Shown here one piece after another: positions 8,126 to 15,443 of a stretch of 64,000 bases of DNA; position 1 is the stretch's first letter, and each line of letters opens with the position of its first letter. Source of the DNA: Erythrobacter neustonensis (lineage in GTDB: Bacteria > Pseudomonadota > Alphaproteobacteria > Sphingomonadales > Sphingomonadaceae); contig NZ_CP016033.1 of NCBI RefSeq assembly GCF_001663175.1, positions 2,232,001 to 2,296,000 on the forward strand, written 5' to 3'. The notes beneath the pieces are model-generated. The model saw only the letters and a program-made list of their open reading frames with translations, was not told the origin of the DNA and did no database searches. The position numbers and the translations under genes are program-made.

Positions 8126-9042
8126 GCGACCTCGGCGACCAGCGACAGCGCGACATCGCGCGGTGTCTTGGCAAAGCCCGCCAGACCGATCGGCGCGTTG
8201 AGCCGGGCAATGTCCGCTTCGCCGACCCCGTGACCCGCAAGCCGCGCGATCCGCCCCTCCAGCCGCGCGCGCGCGCCGATTGCGCCGACATAAAACGCCG
8301 ATGATTGCAGCGCAGCGGCCAGGCCGCGCTCGTCATCCTCGCGGTCGTGCGATAGCACTGCGATTGCCGTCCACCGGTCGGGTGCGATGGCGGCGAGCGC
8401 GGCGGCAGGATCGCCGCGATGATAGGCAAGTCCCGGCAGAGGCGCAGCCTCGGGCCCGCCGGGGGACACCAGCACAACCTCCCAGCCCATCGTCTGCGCA
8501 AGGTGGGCCGCCGTCAGCGCCGCGCCATCCTCGCCGATCAGAACCAGCCGCAAAGGTGGGGGATAGAACCGCGTGTAACGCGCCCCGTCCCACTCATCGC
8601 GGGCGGGATCGCTGCAAGCAGCGATGCTGCGCGCCTTGCCGTCGCTCCTCCACATCACCGGATACCGCGCCCGCCAGCTATCGCACAGCACCGCCAGCGC
8701 GGGATCATCGGCGGCCACCGGTTCGACCAGCACGCTTATTCCCGATCCGCAGGCCAGCCTGATATCGAACCACGGGCTGCCTTCGCCATAACGCAGCAGC
8801 CGCGGCGCGCCTTCGGCCAGCACCGCGCGCCCGTGCTGCGCGACATCATCCTCGATGCACCCACCCGACAGGAAACCCCACTGCGCATCGGGCGTGATCA
8901 GCATCTGCGCGCCGACATCGCGCGGGGCCGAACCGTCGACCTCGACCAGCGTCGCGATTGCGAGGCGCGGCGGCAGCGCAGGCATGGCGACGAGCGCCTG
9001 ACGAATATCGTCGAGCGCGGCGGAAAGTTGGCGGGGGATCAT
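8038..9042 (-). CDS. XdhC/CoxI family molybdoenzyme maturation protein
   Basis: XdhC-family proteins bind the molybdenum cofactor, support its sulfuration and insert it into xanthine dehydrogenase-type enzymes. It has 334 residues from ATG at 9042. The N-terminal XdhC domain contains LVEVDGSAPRDVGAQMLI and GGCIEDDV; the C-terminal Rossmann-like domain includes LRLVLIGEDGAALTAAHLA. It is convergent with the mocA-like gene, and the two coding ends overlap by 88 nt. An upstream extension to 9207 is open but runs into tRNA-Pro, so it is not used. Confidence 0.9.
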   Translation of the reverse strand: MIPRQLSAALDDIRQALVAMPALPPRLAIATLVEVDGSAPRDVGAQMLITPDAQWGFLSGGCIEDDVAQHGRAVLAEGAPRLLRYGEGSPWFDIRLACGSGISVLVEPVAADDPALAVLCDSWRARYPVMWRSDGKARSIAACSDPARDEWDGARYTRFYPPPLRLVLIGEDGAALTAAHLAQTMGWEVVLVSPGGPEAAPLPGLAYHRGDPAAALAAIAPDRWTAIAVLSHDREDDERGLAAALQSSAFYVGAIGARARLEGRIARLAGHGVGEADIARLNAPIGLAGFAKTPRDVALSLVAEVAQAAQAAAIRARSSGVSISSSTPASSVSQ

Positions 9043-9170
9043 GGGACAAGGCGTTTTGGCAGGAACATGCCGCCCGCCTACGCCGCCGAACGCGGGCGCG
9101 CAATCGCGCCGCAGCGCCTGAAAGGCGGGCAATCTGCCCCGGTCAGCCAAAGAAAGAAGGAAAATTCCAC

Positions 9171-9247
9171 TGGTCGGGACGAGAGGATTCGAACCTCCGA
9201 CCCCCACACCCCCAGTGTGATGCGCTACCAGGCTGCGCTACGTCCCG
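9171..9247 (-). tRNA. tRNA-Pro (anticodon GGG)
   Basis: On the minus strand the 77-nt cloverleaf has acceptor CGGGACG/CGTCCCG, an anticodon stem TCACA/TGTGG closing the loop CTGGGGG (anticodon GGG), a TTCGAAT T-loop and an encoded 3' ACCA (CCA complement at 9171-9173). It lies between the xdhC-like start and yajC. Confidence 0.96.
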
Positions 9248-9465
9248 TCACCAGTGGAGGGGCGCCTATAGGGGGGGTCTGCAAGGCTGGCAAGCCGCTT
9301 TCGTGCCGCAATCTGCACTTCGGCCGAACGCTGCGGCAGGCGGCGTGCCAACCACGGGGCAAAGATTGCGAGACGCTTGCATTGCTGCTAGGCGCGCCCA
9401 CTTGAAATCACGGGGGGCGCGAGCCTCCTTGTCGCAATCACCGGATCTGACGGGCTCTTTATCGC

Positions 9466-9795
9466 ATGACAATCGACCTTCTTGCTGCCGCCGGGGCGGG
9501 CGCCTCTTCGGGTACCGCGCTGCTGATGAACATCGTGCCGATCGTCGGCATGATCGCGATCTTCTGGTTCCTGATCATCAATCCGCAGATGAAAAAGCAG
9601 AAGCAGCACCAGGAAAAGGTCGCCGCCGTCAAAAAGGGCGATCAGGTGATCACTGCCGGCGGTCTTCTGGGCAAGGTGATCAAGGTCGACGAAACCTATG
9701 TCGAGCTTGAGCTTGGCGCCAATGTCCGCGTCAAGGCGGTCAAGGCGACGCTGGGCGACATCATCACGCCCGGCGGCGCGCCCGCCAACGATTGA
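9466..9795 (+). CDS. yajC: Preprotein translocase subunit YajC
   Basis: YajC is the small single-pass subunit that associates with SecDF in the Sec translocase. It has 109 residues with one membrane segment (about 17-40, including IVGMIAIFWFLIINPQ). A basic KKQKQHQEK stretch follows, then the conserved cytosolic part KKGDQVITAGGLLGKV. It is the first gene of yajC-secD-secF, and secD follows after 57 nt. About 218 nt between tRNA-Pro and yajC hold no gene I can see. Confidence 0.95.
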   Translation: MTIDLLAAAGAGASSGTALLMNIVPIVGMIAIFWFLIINPQMKKQKQHQEKVAAVKKGDQVITAGGLLGKVIKVDETYVELELGANVRVKAVKATLGDIITPGGAPAND

Positions 9796-9852
9796 TCCGG
9801 CCGGCCGCGCGAGCGCCGCATAATTTCTTCCTGCGTGTGAGATCCTGACGCA

Positions 9853-11442
9853 ATGCTCGACTTTCCCCTCTGGAAAAAGCTGTCGCTGTGGGCGGTGACG
9901 CTGGCAGCCTCGCTGCTCGCGCTGCCATCCCTGTTCAATGTCGCGGGGCTCGATTGGCCCGCGTCGCTGCCGCGCCCCGAAGTCAATCTCGGGCTTGACC
10001 TTGCCGGCGGCTCGCACTTGCTGCTCGAAGCCAAGGCGAGCGACGTGCGCGCGCAGCGGCTCGACAACATGGAAGAAACCGTGCGTCAGCTCATGCGCGG
10101 CGCGACCCCGCGGATCCGCATCGGCGATGTCTCGACCGCGGGCGGGCAATTGTCCTTCATGCTCGAAAACGCCGCCGATATCGACCGCGCACGCGGGCTG
10201 ATCGAACCGGTGATGCAGGGCCAGACCACCGTGCGCGAATGGGAATTGAACGTGGTCGATGGCCAGCGCATGGTGCTCAGCCAGACCGACGCGGGCGTCG
10301 CGCAGGCGATCGACGATGCGATGGACAGCGCCACCGAAGTCGTGCGCCGCCGGATCGACGAACTGGGCACGCGCGAGCCGACGATCATCCGACAGGGCGA
10401 CACGCGGATCGTGGTGCAGGTGCCCGGCCTGCAGGACCCCGACGCGCTCAAGAACCTGCTCGGCCAGACCGCGCAGCTCGAATTCAAGCTGGTCGATTTG
10501 AACGCACTGCCCAGCAACGTGCAGGCAGGCATCGCGCCTGCCGGTAGCCAGATCGTCCCCTATGCCGACGGGCAAAGCGGCGCGATCGCGGTGCGCAGGC
10601 TTGGCGGGATTCGCGGTGACAACCTCACCGGCGCACAGGCGAGCCGCGACCAGCAGACCAACGAAAGCATCGTCTCGATCTCGTTCGATGCGCAGGGCGG
10701 GGCCAAGTTTGCCAAGCTCACCACCGAAAATGTCGGCAAGCCCTTCGCGATCATCCTCGATGGCAAGGTGCTATCGGCGCCCAACATCAACGAACCGATC
10801 ATCGGCGGGCGCGCGCAGATTTCCGGCAGCTTTACGCCGGAAAGCGCGAACAATCTCGCGATCTCGCTGCGTTCGGGCGCCTTGCCCGTGCCGCTTGCGG
10901 TGGTCGAAGAACGCACCGTCGGCCCCGATCTCGGCGCGGATTCTATCCGCAAGGGGTTGCTCGCGATGGGCATCGGCAGCCTTGCGGTGATCGCGCTGAT
11001 GGTGGCGACCTATGGCCGCTTCGGCATCTACGCCACGGTCGCGCTGGTCTTCAACGTGCTGATGCTGCTGGGGCTGATGGCGCTGGGCGGGTTCACGCTG
11101 ACGCTGCCGGGGATCGCGGGCTTCGTCATCACGATCGGGGCGGCGGTCGATGCCAACGTGCTGATCAACGAACGCATCCGCGAAGAACGCGCGCGCGGCC
11201 GCAAGGTCGTTGCCGCGGTCGAGACCGGCTACAAGGAAGCCAGCCGCGCGATCTGGGACGCGAACCTCACCAACGTCATTTCGGGCGTTGCGCTGTTCGC
11301 GTTCGGGTCGGGCCCGATCAAGGGCTTTGCGGTGGTGCTGGTGATCGGCATCGTCACCTCGGTCTTCACCGGGGTCACGCTGACCCGCATGTTCGTCGCC
11401 GGGTGGCTGCGCAAGGCGCGCCCCAACGACATCAATATCTGA
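9853..11442 (+). CDS. secD: Protein translocase subunit SecD
   Basis: SecD works with SecF as a proton-driven pump that pulls exported proteins through SecYEG from the periplasmic side. It has 529 residues: TM1 near residues 10-30, the LGLDLAGGSHLLLEA motif (about 47-61), a large periplasmic P1 domain, then five more TM segments from about residue 370. The membrane part holds AGFVITIGAAVDANVLI and RIREERARG. The secF start is 13 nt downstream. Confidence 0.97.
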   Translation: MLDFPLWKKLSLWAVTLAASLLALPSLFNVAGLDWPASLPRPEVNLGLDLAGGSHLLLEAKASDVRAQRLDNMEETVRQLMRGATPRIRIGDVSTAGGQLSFMLENAADIDRARGLIEPVMQGQTTVREWELNVVDGQRMVLSQTDAGVAQAIDDAMDSATEVVRRRIDELGTREPTIIRQGDTRIVVQVPGLQDPDALKNLLGQTAQLEFKLVDLNALPSNVQAGIAPAGSQIVPYADGQSGAIAVRRLGGIRGDNLTGAQASRDQQTNESIVSISFDAQGGAKFAKLTTENVGKPFAIILDGKVLSAPNINEPIIGGRAQISGSFTPESANNLAISLRSGALPVPLAVVEERTVGPDLGADSIRKGLLAMGIGSLAVIALMVATYGRFGIYATVALVFNVLMLLGLMALGGFTLTLPGIAGFVITIGAAVDANVLINERIREERARGRKVVAAVETGYKEASRAIWDANLTNVISGVALFAFGSGPIKGFAVVLVIGIVTSVFTGVTLTRMFVAGWLRKARPNDINI

Positions 11443-11455
11443 GGAGGGCTGACCC

Positions 11456-12433
11456 ATGAAACTTCTGAAGCTCGTCCCCGACAACACCAATATCAAGTTC
11501 CTGAAACTGCGTGTGCCGTTCTTCGTGCTCAGCATCGTGCTGATCGTGGGGAGCTGGATCGCGGTGGCCGTCAACGGCCTCAACTTCGGGGTCGATTTTG
11601 CCGGTGGACAGGAAGTGCGCATCACCTTCCAGGAACAGCAGACCGCACCCATCGCGCCGTTGCGCGAACTGGTCGGCGGGCTGGGTTACGGCGAACCCGT
11701 GGTGCAGGAATTCGGCGCGCCCAACCAGGTGTCGATCCGCGTCGCGCTGCCCGAAGGGGCCGAGGATACCCCGGGCGCAGCAACCGCGATCGGCGACCGC
11801 GTGATCGCAACGATCACCGAGGCCTATCCCGACGCGCGCAAGGACGGCAACGACACCGTTTCGGGCAAGGTCGCGGGCGAATTCCGCGATCAGGCGATGC
11901 TGGCGCTGCTCGCGGCGATGGCAGCGGTTTCGCTCTACATCTGGATACGCTTCGAATGGCAGTTCGGTGTTGGCGCGATGTTCGCGCTGGTGCACGACGT
12001 GTCGGTCACGGTGGGCCTGTTCGCGCTGACCCAGATGGAGTTCAGCCTGCAGATCGTCGCCGCGATTCTCGCGATTATCGGCTATTCGTTGAACGATACG
12101 ATCGTGGTCTATGACCGCATCCGCGAGAACATGAAGAAGTATCGCAAGATGCCGATGTTCGAACTGCTCGACCTGTCGGTCAACGAGACGCTGGCGCGCA
12201 CCGTGATGACCTCGCTGACGCTGTTCATCGCGCTGATCCCGCTCTTGTTCCTCGGGCCGGAAAGCCTGTTCGGCATGGTTGCGGCGATCACCACGGGCCT
12301 GTTCATCGGCACCTATTCGTCGATCTACATGGCCGGGCCGCTGCTGATCTGGATGGGGGTGACCTCGAACAGCTTCGTGCAGACCGAAAGCGCGGTCGAC
12401 CGCCAGGAAAAGCTCGCACGCGGCGAAGGCTGA
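11456..12433 (+). CDS. secF: Protein translocase subunit SecF
   Basis: This is the partner of SecD in the Sec proton-motive export motor. It has 325 residues with TM1 at about 20-40, the hallmark VDFAGGQEVRI at about 43-53, a small periplasmic domain and five TM segments. The conserved YSLNDTIVVYDRIRE is around residue 208. A good ribosome site (GAGGAGG) lies just upstream of ATG 11456. It ends convergently with a glycosyltransferase gene across a short hairpin. Confidence 0.97.
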   Translation: MKLLKLVPDNTNIKFLKLRVPFFVLSIVLIVGSWIAVAVNGLNFGVDFAGGQEVRITFQEQQTAPIAPLRELVGGLGYGEPVVQEFGAPNQVSIRVALPEGAEDTPGAATAIGDRVIATITEAYPDARKDGNDTVSGKVAGEFRDQAMLALLAAMAAVSLYIWIRFEWQFGVGAMFALVHDVSVTVGLFALTQMEFSLQIVAAILAIIGYSLNDTIVVYDRIRENMKKYRKMPMFELLDLSVNETLARTVMTSLTLFIALIPLLFLGPESLFGMVAAITTGLFIGTYSSIYMAGPLLIWMGVTSNSFVQTESAVDRQEKLARGEG

Positions 12434-12439
12434 AGGCGG

Positions 12440-12457
12440 GCGGGGCTCAGGCCCCGC
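12440..12457. terminator. Hairpin between convergent secF and the glycosyltransferase gene
   Basis: GCGGGGC (12440-12446) and GCCCCGC (12451-12457) form a perfect 7-bp stem with a TCAG loop. It overlaps the glycosyltransferase stop codon and follows secF by 6 nt. It is placed to act for both convergent transcripts, but no T-tract is present. Confidence 0.45.
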
Positions 12458-13631
12458 TCACCAGCTTTTCGTAATGCGCCGCCAAACCGGCGGCGTTCGC
12501 ATCCCAGCTGAAGCCTTCGGCCAAGGCCGCCACCGCCTCGCGCGGGGGCCGGGCGGCGAGCACCGCGTTGACCCCTGCGGCGACGCCTTCGGGCGTGCGT
12601 TCGACCAGTCTGCCTGCCGTGTCGGTGGCGATAAGCTCGCGTGCCCCCCCGACATCGCAGGTGACCACCGGGGTTCCGCAGGCCAGCGCCTCGACCCAGG
12701 CATTGGCGAGCCCCTCGTTCGCGGTGGGCAATACCATCACATCGGCCGCCGACAGGATCAGCGGCATCAGATCATGGTCGATCGAGCCGGCAAAGAACAC
12801 GCGGGGTGCCAAGCCCTCGCTTGCCGCCAGCGCGCGCAGATCGGCCTCGTCCTCGCCCTTGCCGACCAGCACCAGCAAGGCCTCGGGGATGGCATGCAGC
12901 GCGCGGATCGCGATCGCCTGCCCTTTGCGCGCAATCAGTGCGCCGACACACACCAGCAGCGGCACGCCATCGGGAAGGGCAAAGCCCAACTCCTCGGACA
13001 ATTGCCGGCGCAGTTGCGGGTGGTTGAAGGGCCGGAACCGGTCGCGGTCGAGGCCGGTGTAATGCAGCGTGATCTTGGCGCGCTCCATCCCCATTGCGGC
13101 CATCCGGTCGGCCAAGTCGGCGCTCACGGTAAGCAGCCCCTTGGCCTGCCGCGCCGCGGCGACCATTTGCGTGCGCGCAAAGCCGCGCTCCCCCCAGAGC
13201 GTGATGTCGCTTCCGCGCGCCTTGATCGACAAGGGCCGGTCAAGCTTTCGCGCGATCTGGGCCGCAGCGGGCCCATCGGGGAAGAAGAATTGCGCGTCGA
13301 TCACATCGACCGGGGTTTCGGTATCGAGTCGCTGCGCCAATGGCAGCACGGCGGCGGCAATCGCGGCGGCATTGTAACGCGCGCCGATGCGCGGGATCAG
13401 CGTGAAACGCGGGCGGTGGACGGTAATTCCGCACTCCTCGCTGACAGCAGGCAGATCGGCGAGCGCGCGATAGCGACCAAACGCCACCGGCGGCAGGCCG
13501 ATCGGATTGATCACGGTCACCCGCCAGTCGCCGCGCCGCGCCAGCGCCTCGAGCGAGCGCGCGACAAAGGTCCCGAACCGCGGGGTGACCGGGTTGGGAT
13601 AGAGGGTCGAGATTGCCAGAACGTGGTTCAC
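12447..13631 (-). CDS. Glycosyltransferase family 4 protein (GT-B fold)
   Basis: This probable retaining sugar transferase from nucleotide-sugar has 394 residues. The N-terminal GT-B half starts MNHVLAISTLYPNPVTPRFG. In the C-terminal donor half, GALIARKGQ and LPTANEGLANAWVEALACG carry the two acidic residues typical of GT4 (ExxxxxxxE), followed by CDVGGARELI. Family members build exopolysaccharide or LPS, or glycosylate lipids; the substrate is not readable. No polysaccharide cluster surrounds it. It lies 27 nt after the XRE-type regulator on the same strand. Confidence 0.88.
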   Translation of the reverse strand: MNHVLAISTLYPNPVTPRFGTFVARSLEALARRGDWRVTVINPIGLPPVAFGRYRALADLPAVSEECGITVHRPRFTLIPRIGARYNAAAIAAAVLPLAQRLDTETPVDVIDAQFFFPDGPAAAQIARKLDRPLSIKARGSDITLWGERGFARTQMVAAARQAKGLLTVSADLADRMAAMGMERAKITLHYTGLDRDRFRPFNHPQLRRQLSEELGFALPDGVPLLVCVGALIARKGQAIAIRALHAIPEALLVLVGKGEDEADLRALAASEGLAPRVFFAGSIDHDLMPLILSAADVMVLPTANEGLANAWVEALACGTPVVTCDVGGARELIATDTAGRLVERTPEGVAAGVNAVLAARPPREAVAALAEGFSWDANAAGLAAHYEKLVSGA

Positions 13632-13658
13632 GAAGGCCTCCCTTGCAAGCGGTGGCGG

Positions 13659-14237
13659 TTACAGCGACCGCACCAGCATGAATGCGCGCGCGATCCATGG
13701 CGGGTTGTCGACCACCACCTGCTTCTGCCCGGCGCCGGGGGGAAGCAGGCCCACCATCGTCCCGCGCCGGTCGATCAACCGGCCAAAGGCAAACCGCCCG
13801 CCCGGACGCGGCACGAGGCAATCGCAATTCATCGCGGCGCCCACCGCTTGCATGTTGATCGGGCGCAGCCACACCAGATCGCCGCTGCGATATTCGCCCG
13901 CGCTGTGGCTCACCGCAAGCACCATCGGCGAAGGGCCATCGCCGGTTGAAAGCGCGCTGGGCGCGACGGCTTCGCGCGGGGTGCGCAGCGCCTCTGCGCC
14001 CGCGGGGCCCAGCTCGGCGACGATCTGAACCGCGCTCTGTTCGCCTGCGCGCATCAGGCTGGCAGGCTCGACGCCCAGAGCGGCGGCAATCCGATTGAGC
14101 CAGCCAAGCGACAATTGCCGCATCCCGGTTTCGAGACGACCGATGGTCTGCGCAGTGGTTGGCGGATCGCAGGCCGCAGCCAGATCGGCCAGCGTCATGC
14201 CCTTGGCCTTGCGGAAATCGCGGATGCGGTTGGTCAT
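13659..14237 (-). CDS. XRE-family transcriptional regulator with S24/LexA-like C-terminal domain
   Basis: This repressor-like protein has 192 residues. The N-terminal HTH spans about residues 1-60 (LADLAAAC...TTAQTIGRLETGMRQLS). The C-terminal half has a beta-rich S24-like pattern (EYRSGDLVWLRP at about 116-127). The usual GxSMxP serine motif is not preserved, and the expected catalytic lysine region reads FAFGRLI, so self-cleavage looks unlikely. The chosen start ATG 14237 begins MTNRIRDFRK; a longer frame to 14348 has no HTH-like content. It is divergent from the DUF6456 gene, with a palindrome in between. Confidence 0.8.
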   Translation of the reverse strand: MTNRIRDFRKAKGMTLADLAAACDPPTTAQTIGRLETGMRQLSLGWLNRIAAALGVEPASLMRAGEQSAVQIVAELGPAGAEALRTPREAVAPSALSTGDGPSPMVLAVSHSAGEYRSGDLVWLRPINMQAVGAAMNCDCLVPRPGGRFAFGRLIDRRGTMVGLLPPGAGQKQVVVDNPPWIARAFMLVRSL

Positions 14238-14264
14238 GTCACGCCTTCTTTGGCTCGATCGCGT

Positions 14265-14280
14265 GGCGGCTAAAGTCGCC
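14265..14280. promoter_or_regulatory. Palindrome in the XRE/DUF6456 divergent intergenic region
   Basis: GGCGGCT at 14265-14271 and AGTCGCC at 14274-14280 pair at six of seven positions around AA. The site is 28 nt upstream of the XRE start. Autoregulatory operators of such repressors commonly lie in this position, but binding is inferred, not shown. Confidence 0.35.
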
Positions 14281-14368
14281 CGCAGAATTAACCGGATTGG
14301 TTTTTTCTTTCCTACACTTTGTGCCGCTTGGCAAGTCCTGTCGGCCACAACGTGCCAAGGAGCCCTGC

Positions 14369-14851
14369 ATGAAACGCCATCTCGTCGAACGCGAACTCAC
14401 CTCCGAAGGCCCGCGGAGCCGCGCCGCAGGGCCAGGCGGTTTGCGCCGCAGCCGTTCGGTGACGGTCAATCTTGCCGAAAGCCCGCTGGTCTGGCTGCAT
14501 GCGCGCGGGCATCTGTCGCAGCGGTTGCTCGATGCCGGCGAAGCATTGCGTGCCGATTACGAGCGCGCACAGCTGCCTGCCAGCATCACGATGCGCTGGG
14601 ACCCGGTGCGCAGCGCCTCGACCGCACCGGGCGGGCTCGACCCGACCGAACGCCAGATCGCCGCGCGTCAGCGATTCGACGGGGCGATCAAGGCCGCCGG
14701 GCACGGGCTCGAGGATATTCTGTGGCGCGTGGTCTGCGCTGGCGAGGCCTTGCCCGACGCGGAAAAAGGGATGGGGTGGCCCGCGCGCAGCGGCAAGCTT
14801 GTGCTGCGATTCGCGCTCGAACGGGTTGCGGGGTTCTACCGGATCACCTGA
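14369..14851 (+). CDS. DUF6456 domain-containing protein
   Basis: This is a 160-residue protein of unknown function. It is basic and helix-rich, with conserved-looking blocks: NLAESPLVWLHARG (about 34-47), a central LSQRLLDAGEALRADYERA, MRWDPV, and DILWRVVCAGEAL. I recognise it as the DUF6456 type common in sphingomonads. No signal peptide or membrane segment is seen. ATG 14369 is preferred over an in-frame start at 14159 because the longer form would read antisense into the XRE gene. It is divergent from that regulator, which suggests linked function or control. Confidence 0.72.
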   Translation: MKRHLVERELTSEGPRSRAAGPGGLRRSRSVTVNLAESPLVWLHARGHLSQRLLDAGEALRADYERAQLPASITMRWDPVRSASTAPGGLDPTERQIAARQRFDGAIKAAGHGLEDILWRVVCAGEALPDAEKGMGWPARSGKLVLRFALERVAGFYRIT

Positions 14852-15443
14852 CCCGCGCGGCGATCATCTCGCGCAAGGTCGGCAGCACCTCGTCTGCAAA
14901 CCACGGATGTTTGGCCACGAACATCCGCGCGCGCCATGAAGGGTGGGGGAGCGCGACAAAGGGCAGGTCTTCGCCGAAACGTGCGACACGCTCCGCCAGG
15001 CCCATCCGCTTGAGATGCGGCAGATAGCGCGCCTGCGCATGCACCCCGATCAGCAGCGTCAGCCGGTCGTCGGGCAGAATGTCGAGCACCGCATCATGCC
15101 AGCGCGGCGCACATTCGCGGCGCGGCGGCGCATCCCCGCCGCCCGCGCGGCCCGGATAGCAGAACCCCATCGGCATCTGCGCGATCTTGTCGTCGTCGTA
15201 GAACGTGGCCTTGTCGAGCCCGAGCCATTCGCGCAGCCGGTCGCCGCTGTCATCGTCCCACGCAGCGCCGCTGGCATGGACCTTCGTGCCCGGCGCCTGG
15301 CCCACCAGCAACACGCGCGCGGTGGGCGAAAACCGCACGATGGGGCGCGGCCCGAGCGGCAGATGCGCGGCGCACAGGGTGCAAGCGGCGATCCGCCGGC
15401 GCAGGTCGTCGATGTAATCCCCGCCCCGTTCGGTCTTCTTCAA
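14844..15443 (-). CDS. Uracil-DNA glycosylase family protein with an Fe-S cluster signature
   Basis: This probable base-excision repair glycosylase has 199 residues. Four cysteines (21, 24, 95, 111) are spaced like the 4Fe-4S ligands of family 4/5 UDGs. Motif A begins LLVGQAPGTKVHASG (45-59), and motif B is PHPSWR near residue 173. Its start overlaps the ABC-F stop by 4 nt, so the two are translationally coupled. Its last 8 nt overlap the DUF6456 gene end on the other strand. Motif A lacks the usual EDxxG wording, so substrate range may differ from classic UDGa. Confidence 0.85.
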   Translation of the reverse strand: MKKTERGGDYIDDLRRRIAACTLCAAHLPLGPRPIVRFSPTARVLLVGQAPGTKVHASGAAWDDDSGDRLREWLGLDKATFYDDDKIAQMPMGFCYPGRAGGGDAPPRRECAPRWHDAVLDILPDDRLTLLIGVHAQARYLPHLKRMGLAERVARFGEDLPFVALPHPSWRARMFVAKHPWFADEVLPTLREMIAARVR

